DNA from: Streptomyces sp. DH24
GTDB taxonomy: Bacteria; Actinomycetota; Actinomycetes; Streptomycetales; Streptomycetaceae
NCBI RefSeq assembly: GCF_029813775.1
Contig: NZ_JARVKW010000061.1
Location: forward strand, 1 to 33,616
Length of the DNA stretch: 33,616 nucleotides
Direction: 5' to 3'
The translations under genes and the position numbers were made by a program. Position 1 is the stretch's first letter. Each line of letters opens with the position of its first letter. The notes below the pieces were generated by a model. The model did not search any database, was not told the DNA's origin, and saw nothing but the letters and a program-made list of their open reading frames with translations. Below, one piece after another: positions 1 to 8,041 of the stretch.

Positions 1-310
1 CGATTCCGCGCCGTTCCGAGGACGGACACCCCCCGGCGCGGCCCCGACCCACCCACCGCACCGACAGCGCAACGCCCGCCCCCACCGAAGCGGTACAGGC
101 CGCCGCAGGCACCCCCCACTCATCCCGCGCAGGCCGCCGCAGGCACCCCGCCCAACCGCCGGAGGCCGCCGCAGGCGCCCCGCGCACCCCGCACAGGCCG
201 CCGCAGGTCGCCGTATGTATCGCCCACCCACCTGGCCCCCCACAGCTCGACACACCCACAATTGTCCCCTTTCGTAGGGGTATCGGTGCTTCGATCACGC
301 CTCAATCACT
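1..310. other. Non-coding region upstream of cslA
   Basis: No convincing gene is seen in these 310 bases. The stretch is C-rich and holds the spaced direct repeats listed separately. Nearer the gene, CCCCT-TTCGT-AGGGG (266-280) is a perfect 5-bp inverted repeat about 40 bp before the cslA start, a possible regulator site or part of the promoter. No clear -35/-10 pair could be assigned. Confidence 0.5.
96..208. repeat. Four direct repeats of AGGCCGCCGCAGG at 32-34 bp spacing
   Basis: AGGCCGCCGCAGG occurs exactly four times, starting at 97, 131, 163 and 195. The steps are 34, 32 and 32 bp, about three helical turns, so the copies lie on roughly the same DNA face. The sequence between copies differs, so this is not one simple tandem array. 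The block lies 110-225 bp upstream of cslA. Confidence 0.7.
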
Positions 311-320
311 GGAGGGCGCT

Positions 321-2213
321 GTGCCGCCGGAGGGCTACGACTACGACACCCACAGCCGACTCGCGGGACCGCTCACCGAGCCGTCCCGCCATGCCTACCG
401 GGTGCAGTACACCTCGCTCCTCTCGCGCGAGCCCCACCGAATAAGAGCCGTCGCCCTCATGACCCTCGCGCCGATCCTCACCGGCGCCCTCCTGGTGTAC
501 CTCGTCTGGCCCACCCACTGGGTCGACCGCGAGGGCGGCGAGGAATGGCTGGTCGCCCTCGACGTCACCATGCTCATAGCCATTGGCCTCATCGAGCTGT
601 TCATGCTCGTCAACGTCGCCTCCGTCGCCCACGCCACGATGGTCGCCCGCGACCCCGTCCCCGTCGTCCCCGAACCCGGCACCCGCGTCGCCTTCCTCAC
701 CACGTACGTCCCCGGCAAGGAACCCCTCGCCATGGTCCGCGCCACCCTCGAAGGCGCCACCCGGATCACCCACACCGGCCCCCTCGACGTCTGGCTGCTC
801 GACGAGGGCGACGACGAGCAGGCCAAGGCCCTGTGCGCGGAGCTGGGCGTCCGGCACTTCACCCGGCACGGCGTCCCCGAGTGGAACCGCTCCAAGGGCG
901 TCCACAAGGCCCGCACCAAGCACGGCAACTACAACGCCTGGATCGCGATGCACGGCGACCAGTACGACTTCTTCGCCTCCGTCGACACCGACCACGTCCC
1001 GCTCCCCAACTTCCTGGAGCGGATGATGGGTTACTTCCGTGACCCCGACGTCGCCTTCGTCGTGGGACCGCAGGTCTACGGGAACTACCACAACCCCGTC
1101 ACCAAGGCCGCCGAGTCCCAGCAGTTCCTGTTCCACGCGCTGATCCAGCGCGCCGGCAACCGCTACCGCGCCCCCATGTTCGTCGGGACCAACAACGTCG
1201 TACGCATCGCCGCCGTCAAGCAGATCGGCGGCCTGTACGACTCCATCACCGAGGACATGGCCACCGGCTTCGAGATCCACCGCACCCGCAACCCCCGCAC
1301 CGGCGGGTACTGGCGGTCCGTCTACACCCCGGACGTGCTCGCGGTCGGCGAGGGCCCGGCCTCCTGGACGGACTTCTTCACCCAGCAGATGCGCTGGTCG
1401 CGCGGCACCTACGAGACGCTGATCAAGCAGTACTGGAAGGCCCCGCTCAGCATGCCCCCGGGCCGGCTGTTCTCGTACACGCTGATGCTCGTCTACTACC
1501 CGATGACGGCGGTCAACTGGTTCCTCGGCATCCTGAGCTGCTTCCTGTTCCTGTGGTTCGGCGCATCGGGCACCCAGGTCGCCGCCTCCGTCTGGCTGAT
1601 GCTCTACAGCGACGCGGCGGCCCTCCAGATCGGCCTCTACCTGTGGAACCGCCGCCACAACGTCTCCCCGCACGAGCCGCAGGGCTCCGGCGGGCTGGCC
1701 GGCATGGCGATGTCGGCGCTGTCCGCGCCGATCTACCTGAAGTCGTTCACGGAGGCGGTCCTGCGCCGCCCCAGCCGCTTCGTCGTCACGCCGAAGGGCG
1801 GCGACGCGAGCCCCGACCGGCTGCTCACCTTCCGCATCCACCTCTCCTGGGCGGTCCTCCTGATCGTCTCGCTCACCGCCTCGGCCGTCCTCGGCCACAC
1901 GCACGCGGCGATGCGCACGTGGGCGTTCCTGGCGACGGCGATCTCCCTGGCCCCGGTGGGCGTGTGGGTGACCACGCTGCTCAAGGACCGCGGGGACCGG
2001 CTCGGCGAGACCGCCCGGAACCTGTTCGGACTCCGCCCGCAGCCCGCGGCGAACCCGCAGCCCGCCGCGACCCCGGGACCCGCGGCGAACCCGGAGCATC
2101 CGGAACGGCACCCGCTGCCCGCGACCGCCCTCGTCGGCGAGGGCCACGAGCCCGCCTTCGCCACGACAGGAGCCACCGCACCGGTGACCGGCACCACGAC
2201 AGGAGGCAACTAG
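321..2213 (+). CDS. cslA: CslA, cellulose-synthase-like family 2 glycosyltransferase
   Basis: Membrane processive GT2 synthase of 630 aa that makes the beta-glycan laid down at Streptomyces hyphal tips (family knowledge). Visible features are two N-terminal membrane segments (about 43-63 and 79-100), a cytosolic catalytic domain with D-rich motif DEGDD (161-165), DTDH (222-225), TED (310-312) and QQMRW (355-359, the QxxRW signature), then several C-terminal membrane helices (about 388-415, 427-447, 515-565). No PilZ domain is visible. The tail (about 573-600) is Pro/Ala/Asn-rich with a repeated PQPAANP-like unit. The GTG start is set by GGAGGG at 311-316. glxA follows after 3 bp with its ribosome site inside the end of cslA, so the two should be co-translated. 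Confidence 0.95.
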   Translation: MPPEGYDYDTHSRLAGPLTEPSRHAYRVQYTSLLSREPHRIRAVALMTLAPILTGALLVYLVWPTHWVDREGGEEWLVALDVTMLIAIGLIELFMLVNVASVAHATMVARDPVPVVPEPGTRVAFLTTYVPGKEPLAMVRATLEGATRITHTGPLDVWLLDEGDDEQAKALCAELGVRHFTRHGVPEWNRSKGVHKARTKHGNYNAWIAMHGDQYDFFASVDTDHVPLPNFLERMMGYFRDPDVAFVVGPQVYGNYHNPVTKAAESQQFLFHALIQRAGNRYRAPMFVGTNNVVRIAAVKQIGGLYDSITEDMATGFEIHRTRNPRTGGYWRSVYTPDVLAVGEGPASWTDFFTQQMRWSRGTYETLIKQYWKAPLSMPPGRLFSYTLMLVYYPMTAVNWFLGILSCFLFLWFGASGTQVAASVWLMLYSDAAALQIGLYLWNRRHNVSPHEPQGSGGLAGMAMSALSAPIYLKSFTEAVLRRPSRFVVTPKGGDASPDRLLTFRIHLSWAVLLIVSLTASAVLGHTHAAMRTWAFLATAISLAPVGVWVTTLLKDRGDRLGETARNLFGLRPQPAANPQPAATPGPAANPEHPERHPLPATALVGEGHEPAFATTGATAPVTGTTTGGN

Positions 2214-2216
2214 CCC

Positions 2217-4172
2217 ATGGCCCCCCAGCCGTCCAGCAGGACCAAGAAGACGGTCCTGGGCATCGGAGGCGTCGCGATCCTCGCCGGCCTCAACGCCCCG
2301 GCCGCCCTGGACTTCGCGGGCGACCGCTACCACGCGTACAAGATCGCCCAGCCCGAGTACAAGGCGAAGTACGGCTCCTGGAGCCAGGTCGACATCCCGG
2401 AGGAGTACCGCACGAACGCCATCCACGCGGCGCTCCTGCACACCGGCAAGGTGCTGATCGTCGCCGGCTCCGGCAACGAGCAGAAGAAGTTCGACGCGGG
2501 GTCCTTCGACACCGTGCTGTGGGACCCGGTCAAGAACACGTTCAAGAAGATCCCGACGCCGGAGGACTTCTTCTGCGGCGGTCACGCCCAACTCCCCGAC
2601 GGCCGCCTGCTGGTGGCCGGCGGCACCGCCCGCTACGAACTCCTCGACGGCGAGGTGGAACGCGCGGGCGGCGGCATGCGCGTGAAGAACGAGAGCCCCG
2701 ACAAGGCGGTGTTCCTGAAGAAGGGCACCCGCTTCCGCTCGCCCGCCGGCGTCGAGTACGCCACCAAGTTCGACGTCACCGTCCCGAAGGCCAAGCGCAC
2801 CTTCAAGGTGACCTACGACAAGTCCGGGGCGATGCGGCCCTGGCAGACGAAGGTCACCGCGAGCGAGCGGCGCGTGTGGGTGGAGGCCGTCGAGAAGGGC
2901 CCGCTGTCGGTCACCGAGAAGCAGTCGCAGTACGAGGTCGTCGGCCTGAAGGGCAAGCAGGCCGCCAACGTCTACGGCCTGTCGGAGAAGATCACCCTGG
3001 AGAAGCAGGACTACCAGGGCATCCGCGCCGCCTACGAGTTCGACCCGGTCGCCGAGAAGTACGTGCCGGTCGAGCCGATGGACAAGGCCCGCTGGTACCC
3101 GACCCTGGTCGGCCTGGACGACGGCCGCGTGCTCGCGGTGTCCGGCCTGGACGACGTCGGCAAGATCGACCCCGGTGACAACGAGATCTACGACCCGAGG
3201 ACGAAGAAGTGGACGCCGGGCCCGAAGCGGTACTTCCCGACGTACCCGGCGCTGTTCCTCACCAAGGGCAACAAGCTGTTCTACTCGGCGTCCAACGCCG
3301 GCTACGGCCCCGCCGACCAGGGGCGCGAACCGGGGCTGTGGGACCTGGAGAAGAACACCTTCGAGAAGGTGCCGGGCCTGCGGGACCAGGACCAGACGGA
3401 GACCTCGTCGTCGCTGCTGCTGCCGCCGGCGCAGGACCAGAAGGTGATGATCCTGGGCGGCGGAGGCGTGGGTGAGTCGAAGAAGTCGACCCGGCGCACC
3501 GCGGTCGTCGACCTGAAGAAGGACAACCCGGCCTTCGTGGACGGCCCGGACCTGCCGCAGGGCACCCGCTACCTGAACAGCGTGATCATGCCGGACGACT
3601 CGGTGTTCACCACGAACGGCTCGAAGGACTACCGGGGCCGCAGCGCCAGCAACATCCTCAAGGCGCAGTTCTACGACCCGAGGTCCAACACCTTCCGGGA
3701 GGCCGCGGCGCCCCTGGTGGGCCGCAACTACCACTCGGAGGCGCTGCTGCTGCCCGACGGCCGGGTCGCCACGTTCGGCTCGGACCCGCTCTTCGACGAC
3801 CAGCAGAACACCAAGCTCGGCCACTTCGAGCAGCGCATGGAGGTGTTCACGCCGCCCGCGCTGCACCGGGGCGCCGCCAACCGCCCGGCGCTGAAGGACG
3901 GTCCGAAGGCGCTGGACGCCCGGCACCGCGTGACGTTCCGGACGGCGCACCCCGAACGCGTCGTGAAGGCGCGGCTGATGCGGCCGAGCGCGGTGACGCA
4001 CACGACGGACGTCGAGCAGCGCTCCATCGAGCTCGGGGTGCGGAAGAAGGGCACGTCGGTGACGTTCGACGTGCCCCGGGACCGGGCGCTGGTGCCGCCC
4101 GGCTGGTACATGCTGTTCGTGACGGACGCGAAGGGCACGCCGTCCGAGGCCAAGTGGATCCAGGTGAAGTGA
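2217..4172 (+). CDS. glxA: GlxA, galactose-oxidase-like copper radical oxidase
   Basis: Extracytoplasmic mononuclear-copper oxidase of 651 aa that works with CslA in tip glycan deposition and morphogenesis (known for S. lividans GlxA). The N-terminus has a basic stretch and one hydrophobic segment (about 13-30), fitting a membrane anchor. The rest is a kelch-type propeller with a C-terminal domain. Aligning by motif to galactose oxidase, the thioether pair would be Cys120 (FFCGG) and Tyr294 (RWYPT), Trp293 precedes that Tyr, the axial Tyr505 and ligand His506 lie in NYHSEALLLPDGR, and the second ligand is His595 (VTHTTD). All key residues are present, so an active enzyme is expected. The RBS AGGAGG is at 2201-2206. 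Confidence 0.95.
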   Translation: MAPQPSSRTKKTVLGIGGVAILAGLNAPAALDFAGDRYHAYKIAQPEYKAKYGSWSQVDIPEEYRTNAIHAALLHTGKVLIVAGSGNEQKKFDAGSFDTVLWDPVKNTFKKIPTPEDFFCGGHAQLPDGRLLVAGGTARYELLDGEVERAGGGMRVKNESPDKAVFLKKGTRFRSPAGVEYATKFDVTVPKAKRTFKVTYDKSGAMRPWQTKVTASERRVWVEAVEKGPLSVTEKQSQYEVVGLKGKQAANVYGLSEKITLEKQDYQGIRAAYEFDPVAEKYVPVEPMDKARWYPTLVGLDDGRVLAVSGLDDVGKIDPGDNEIYDPRTKKWTPGPKRYFPTYPALFLTKGNKLFYSASNAGYGPADQGREPGLWDLEKNTFEKVPGLRDQDQTETSSSLLLPPAQDQKVMILGGGGVGESKKSTRRTAVVDLKKDNPAFVDGPDLPQGTRYLNSVIMPDDSVFTTNGSKDYRGRSASNILKAQFYDPRSNTFREAAAPLVGRNYHSEALLLPDGRVATFGSDPLFDDQQNTKLGHFEQRMEVFTPPALHRGAANRPALKDGPKALDARHRVTFRTAHPERVVKARLMRPSAVTHTTDVEQRSIELGVRKKGTSVTFDVPRDRALVPPGWYMLFVTDAKGTPSEAKWIQVK

Positions 4173-4181
4173 ACCCGGCTG

Positions 4182-5177
4182 TCACGCCCTGGAGTTGCGC
4201 GCCAGCTCCAGGGCGTACTCCGGCCACCACCGTCCGGCGGCGGGACCGCCCTCGCAGGTGCCGTCGGACTCGCCGGGGCGCTTGATCCACAGGTAGGCGT
4301 CCAGGGCGGGCTCGCCGGTGTCGGTCGTCGGGCGGGTGCCGAGCGCCCGGCCGGGCGGGTTGCACCAGGAGCCCTCCAGCGGGCCGTTGCCGTTGCGGCT
4401 GGTGTCGACGACGAAGTGCTTGCCGGCCAGGCTCTTGGACAGTTCCCGGCCGTAGGCGGTGGTGACCTCGTTGGTCTGGAAGTTGGAGACGTTGAGGGCG
4501 AAGCCGTCGGCGTTCGCGATGCCGGCGCGCCGCAGGGGGGCGACCAGTTTCCCCGGCTCCTTGATCCACTCCGGGTTGCCCGCGTCGAGGTACACCTTCG
4601 TGTGGGGCTGCCGCTTCAGCCGCTCGACGGCCTCCGTCAGCAACTGCTCGCGCTCGGCGTGGTACTCGCCGGGCGTGCAGCCGTCCACGACGTGGGCGAC
4701 GGCGTCCGGTTCCAGCACGACGAGGGCCTTGGCGTCGCCGATCGCGTCGGCGAACTTCCCGATCCACTGCCGGTAGGCGTCCGCGTCGGCCGCGCCGCCC
4801 GCCGAGTGCTGGCCGCAGTCCCGGTGCGGGATGTTGTAGGCGACGAGGACGGCCGTTCTGCCCGCCCGGCTCGCGGCGCCCGTTGCCGCCCGCACCTGCG
4901 GCGCCGGGTCGGTCTCACCGGTCGGCCACAGGGCGGCGGGGTGGTCGGCGATCCGCTTCAGCAGTTCGGCGTCCTCGCCGCGGCCCTCCTGCTGCCAGGT
5001 CTGGATCTGCCGGGCCGCGGGACTGTCGGGGTCGACCCAGAACGGGGAGGTGTCGGGGACCGACTTGCGGGAGGCGGAACCGGCGAAGGAGGCCTTGTCG
5101 ACCTCCGGCGCGGACGAGCAGCCCGCCGTCAGCCCGAACAGCGCGAGCGCGGTGAGGGTGTGGATCAGCCGGGACAT
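4182..5177 (-). CDS. cslZ: CslZ-like GH6 endoglucanase lipoprotein
   Basis: Predicted surface lipoprotein of 331 aa in glycoside hydrolase family 6, which cleaves beta-1,4-glucan with inversion. The start chosen is ATG at 5177, giving a lipoprotein signal peptide ending LTAGC (lipidated Cys20); the frame stays open upstream but adds no signal. GH6 landmarks are YNIPHRDCG (Asp120), LEPDA (Asp158, likely catalytic acid), DTSRNGNGP (259-266), WCNPPGRALG (271-280) and WIKRPGESDG (297-306). It converges with glxA with a 9-bp gap. In S. coelicolor a homologous hydrolase beside cslA-glxA is called CslZ and is thought to help the nascent glycan through the wall. The symbol is given on that context from memory; the GH6 call is firm. 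Confidence 0.85.
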   Translation of the reverse strand: MSRLIHTLTALALFGLTAGCSSAPEVDKASFAGSASRKSVPDTSPFWVDPDSPAARQIQTWQQEGRGEDAELLKRIADHPAALWPTGETDPAPQVRAATGAASRAGRTAVLVAYNIPHRDCGQHSAGGAADADAYRQWIGKFADAIGDAKALVVLEPDAVAHVVDGCTPGEYHAEREQLLTEAVERLKRQPHTKVYLDAGNPEWIKEPGKLVAPLRRAGIANADGFALNVSNFQTNEVTTAYGRELSKSLAGKHFVVDTSRNGNGPLEGSWCNPPGRALGTRPTTDTGEPALDAYLWIKRPGESDGTCEGGPAAGRWWPEYALELARNSRA

Positions 5178-5216
5178 GCTGCTCCCTGGGGCAGAGGTGA
5201 CGTACACGGAAGAAAA

Positions 5217-5245
5217 CGGATAGATCGCCGGTAATCGTTGCACAA
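5217..5245 (-). promoter_or_regulatory. Candidate cslZ promoter
   Basis: On the minus strand TTGTGC (5245-5240), a 17-bp spacer, then TATCCG (5222-5217), about 40 bp before the cslZ ATG. Both boxes are imperfect. A direct repeat ACAAGT-GA-ACAAGT (5242-5255) overlaps the -35 side and could bind a regulator. Confidence 0.35.
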
Positions 5246-5319
5246 GTGAACAAGTCTGCAGGGGACCGACATGGTCGGGCCACCCACTCAGGGGGGACCG
5301 AAAGGCGAGACAGGGCTGA

Positions 5320-5339
5320 CCGGTATATGACCGGCCGGT
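5320..5339. promoter_or_regulatory. Inverted-repeat operator before the MarR gene
   Basis: The sequence reads CCGGT-ATATG-ACCGG-CCGGT: two overlapping palindromes sharing the central ACCGG, ending 12 bp before the MarR GTG. TATATG inside it could be the -10. The position suits autorepression by the MarR protein. Confidence 0.5.
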
Positions 5340-5351
5340 AAGGTCTGGGGC

Positions 5352-5861
5352 GTGCCGAAGCCGCTCAGTCTCTCCTTCGACCCCATCGCCCGCGCCGACG
5401 AACTGTGGAAGCAGCGCTGGGGAGGCGTGCCGTCGATGGCCGCCATCACCTCGATCATGCGCGCCCACCAGATCCTGCTGGCCGAGGTCGACGCGGTGGT
5501 CAAGCCGTACGGGCTGACGTTCGCGCGGTACGAGGCGCTCGTGCTGCTCACCTTCTCCAAGTCGGGCGAGCTGCCGATGTCCAAGATCGGTGAGCGGCTC
5601 ATGGTGCACCCGACGTCGGTGACGAACACCGTGGACCGGCTGGTGAGGTCGGGTCTGGTGGACAAGCGCCCCAACCCCAACGACGGCCGCGGCACCCTCG
5701 CGTCGATCACCGACAAGGGCCGCGAGGTGGTCGAGGCGGCCACCCGGGACCTGATGGCGATGGACTTCGGCCTCGGTGTCTACGACGCCGAGGAGTGCCG
5801 GGAGATCTTCGCCCTGCTCCGCCCGCTGCGCATCGCCGCGCGGGATTTCGAGGAGGGGTGA
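5352..5861 (+). CDS. MarR-family transcriptional regulator
   Basis: Winged-helix regulator of 169 aa, a normal MarR length. The DNA-binding part lies at about 70-135, with LPMSKIGERLMVHPTSVTNTVDRLVRSG as scaffold and recognition helix (seen as separate blocks LPMSKIGERL and HPTSVTNTVDRL) and a wing around DGRGTLASIT. The N-terminal arm and C-terminal helices would form the dimer and ligand pocket. The GTG start lies just after a double palindrome (5320-5339), a likely self-operator. It is divergent from the GH6 gene and followed after 43 bp by a small membrane protein gene and then icmA. The ligand is unknown; control of the neighbouring membrane protein or icmA is possible but not shown. Confidence 0.85.
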   Translation: MPKPLSLSFDPIARADELWKQRWGGVPSMAAITSIMRAHQILLAEVDAVVKPYGLTFARYEALVLLTFSKSGELPMSKIGERLMVHPTSVTNTVDRLVRSGLVDKRPNPNDGRGTLASITDKGREVVEAATRDLMAMDFGLGVYDAEECREIFALLRPLRIAARDFEEG

Positions 5862-5904
5862 CCCGGGGCGGGATCCCCCGGAACGCGCGGTTACGCTCGA
5901 CGGT

Positions 5905-6243
5905 ATGAAAAAGAGCGTGCTGACCCGCTACCGCGTCATGGCGTACGTCACAGGCGTGCTGCTGATCCTGCTGTGCCTCGGCATGATCGCCAAGTACCTG
6001 CTGGACCTGGACGGCGCCGCCGACTTCACGCGCGTTGTCAGCATCGCGCACGGCTGGCTCTACGTCATCTACCTCGTCTTCGCCTTCGACCTGGGCGCCA
6101 AGGCGAAGTGGCCGGTCAGGAAGCAGCTCTGGGTGCTGCTGGCCGGGACCGTCCCGACGGCCGCGTTCTTCGTGGAGCGCAACGTCAGCCGCGAGGTGGA
6201 ATCGAAGATCGCGGAGCGCTCGCCCGCGGTCGCCGAGGCCTGA
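5905..6243 (+). CDS. DUF3817 small integral membrane protein
   Basis: Membrane protein of 112 aa with a basic start (MKKSVLTRYR) and three hydrophobic segments at about 12-33, 44-62 and 74-92. The pattern TGVLLILLCLGMIAKY ... HGWLYVIYLVFAFDLG matches the DUF3817 family, whose function is not established. ATG at 5905 is chosen over a longer open frame from 5776, which overlaps the MarR gene out of frame. TACGCT (5892-5897) sits 7 bp before the ATG and no good ribosome site is visible, so the mRNA may be leaderless. Confidence 0.8.
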   Translation: MKKSVLTRYRVMAYVTGVLLILLCLGMIAKYLLDLDGAADFTRVVSIAHGWLYVIYLVFAFDLGAKAKWPVRKQLWVLLAGTVPTAAFFVERNVSREVESKIAERSPAVAEA

Positions 6244-6281
6244 CGCCACCGCCGTACGGAGGACCGTGCGGCGGTCAGCCA

Positions 6282-6311
6282 TCGACATTTACTAGGACGT
6301 CCAAGTAAATT
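6282..6311 (+). promoter_or_regulatory. icmA promoter with embedded 24-bp palindrome (leaderless)
   Basis: TCGACA (6282-6287), an 18-bp spacer and TAAATT (6306-6311) form a good promoter whose start point would fall on or next to the icmA ATG (6318). A 24-bp palindrome fills 6287-6310: arms ATTTACT/AGTAAAT around the core GGACGTCC, with one mismatched pair. A bound repressor would cover the spacer and -10 box. Confidence 0.65.
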
Positions 6312-6317
6312 CGAGGT

Positions 6318-8018
6318 ATGGACGCTGACGCCATCGAGGAGGGCCGCCGTCGCTGGCAGGCCCGGTACGACGCCGCACGCAAGCGCGACGCTGACTTCAC
6401 CACGCTCTCCGGGGACCCCGTGGAGCCGGTGTACGGGCCACGGCCCGGTGACAGGTACGACGGGTTCGAGCGGATCGGCTGGCCGGGGGAGTACCCCTTC
6501 ACCCGCGGTCTGTACCCGACCGGCTACCGGGGGCGTACGTGGACCATCCGGCAGTTCGCCGGCTTCGGCAACGCCGAGCAGACCAACGAGCGCTACAAGA
6601 TGATCCTCGCCAACGGCGGCGGGGGTCTGTCGGTCGCCTTCGACATGCCCACCCTGATGGGCCGCGACTCCGACGACCCGCGCTCGCTCGGCGAGGTCGG
6701 CCACTGCGGCGTGGCCATCGACTCGGCCGCCGACATGGAGGTGCTGTTCCGGGACATCCCGCTCGGGGACGTCACCACCTCCATGACGATCAGCGGGCCC
6801 GCCGTGCCCGTCTTCTGCATGTACCTGGTCGCCGCCGAGCGCCAGGGCGTGGACGCCGGGGTCCTCAACGGCACGCTCCAGACGGACATCTTCAAGGAGT
6901 ACATCGCCCAGAAGGAGTGGCTCTTCCAGCCCGAGCCGCACCTGCGCCTCATCGGCGACCTCATGGAGTACTGCGCGGCCGGCATCCCCGACTACAAGCC
7001 GCTGTCGGTCTCCGGCTACCACATCCGCGAGGCCGGGGCGACGGCCGCGCAGGAGCTGGCGTACACCCTCGCGGACGGGTTCGGGTACGTCGAGCTGGGG
7101 CTCAGCCGCGGTCTCGACGTGGACGTGTTCGCGCCCGGACTGTCCTTCTTCTTCGACGCGCACGTCGACTTCTTCGAGGAGATCGCCAAGTTCCGCGCCG
7201 CCCGCCGCATCTGGGCCCGCTGGATGCGGGACGTGTACGGCGCCCGGAGCGAGAAGGCCCAGTGGCTGCGGTTCCACACGCAGACCGCCGGTGTCTCGCT
7301 GACGGCGCAGCAGCCGTACAACAACGTCGTCCGTACGGCCGTGGAGGCGCTGGCCGCGGTGCTCGGCGGCACCAACTCGCTGCACACCAACGCCCTGGAC
7401 GAGACGCTGGCGCTGCCGAGCGAGCAGGCGGCCGAGATCGCGCTGCGCACCCAGCAGGTGCTGATGGAGGAGACCGGCGTCGCCAACGTCGCCGACCCGC
7501 TGGGCGGTTCCTGGTACATCGAGCAGCTGACGGACCGGATCGAGGCCGACGCCGAGAAGATCTTCGAGCAGATCAAGGAGCGCGGGCTGCGGGCCCACCC
7601 CGACGGCCGGCACCCGATCGGGCCGGTCACGTCCGGGATCCTGCGCGGCATCGAGGACGGCTGGTTCACCGGCGAGATCGCCGAGTCGGCGTTCCGCTAC
7701 CAGCAGGCCCTGGAGAAGGGCGACAAGAGGGTCGTCGGCGTCAACTGCCACACCGGGTCCGTCACCGGTGACCTGGAGATCCTGCGGGTCAGCCACGAGG
7801 TGGAGCGCGAGCAGGTGCGGGTGCTCGCGGAGCGGAAGGCCGCGCGGGACGACGCGGCGGTGCGCTCCGCCCTGGACGCGATGCTCGCCGCGGCCCGGTC
7901 CGGGGGCAACATGATCGAGCCCATGCTGGACGCCGTGCGCGCCGAGGCCACGCTGGGCGAGATCTGCGGAGTGCTGCGCGACGAGTGGGGGGTGTACACG
8001 GAGCCCGCGGGCTTCTGA
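6318..8018 (+). CDS. icmA: Isobutyryl-CoA mutase large subunit IcmA
   Basis: Catalytic subunit of the coenzyme-B12-dependent isobutyryl-CoA mutase, which interconverts isobutyryl-CoA and n-butyryl-CoA and links valine breakdown to butyryl/ethylmalonyl-CoA supply for polyketides. The protein is 566 aa, the known IcmA length, and holds only the TIM-barrel substrate domain with no C-terminal B12-binding domain, so it needs a separate small subunit not found in this window. Phe80 (IRQFAGFG) and Gln198 (IAQKEW) are the residues reported to distinguish isobutyryl-CoA mutase from methylmalonyl-CoA mutase, which has Tyr and Arg there. His235 lies in VSGYHIREAGA. No ribosome site at a usable distance is present, in line with a leaderless mRNA. 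Confidence 0.95.
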   Translation: MDADAIEEGRRRWQARYDAARKRDADFTTLSGDPVEPVYGPRPGDRYDGFERIGWPGEYPFTRGLYPTGYRGRTWTIRQFAGFGNAEQTNERYKMILANGGGGLSVAFDMPTLMGRDSDDPRSLGEVGHCGVAIDSAADMEVLFRDIPLGDVTTSMTISGPAVPVFCMYLVAAERQGVDAGVLNGTLQTDIFKEYIAQKEWLFQPEPHLRLIGDLMEYCAAGIPDYKPLSVSGYHIREAGATAAQELAYTLADGFGYVELGLSRGLDVDVFAPGLSFFFDAHVDFFEEIAKFRAARRIWARWMRDVYGARSEKAQWLRFHTQTAGVSLTAQQPYNNVVRTAVEALAAVLGGTNSLHTNALDETLALPSEQAAEIALRTQQVLMEETGVANVADPLGGSWYIEQLTDRIEADAEKIFEQIKERGLRAHPDGRHPIGPVTSGILRGIEDGWFTGEIAESAFRYQQALEKGDKRVVGVNCHTGSVTGDLEILRVSHEVEREQVRVLAERKAARDDAAVRSALDAMLAAARSGGNMIEPMLDAVRAEATLGEICGVLRDEWGVYTEPAGF

Positions 8019-8041
8019 CGGTCGCCGCGCGGAACCGTCAG
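8015..8041. terminator. Hairpin formed by the two convergent stop codons
   Basis: CTGACGGT (8015-8022) and ACCGTCAG (8034-8041) pair perfectly over 8 bp with an 11-nt loop. The arms contain the icmA TGA and the stop of the opposing TetR gene, so this is a probable bidirectional terminator. Confidence 0.55.

Noticed and set aside
96..208. Short CRISPR array
   Set aside because: The repeats are only 13 bp with 19-21 bp between them and there are no cas genes.
306..4001. Open frame of 1231 codons on the minus strand opposite cslA and glxA
   Set aside because: It is a high-GC antisense shadow with repetitive Arg/Val/Gly composition and no domains, opposite two well-conserved genes.
6069..7796. 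Long minus-strand frame opposite icmA
   Set aside because: Antisense shadow, and it would run through the icmA promoter palindrome.
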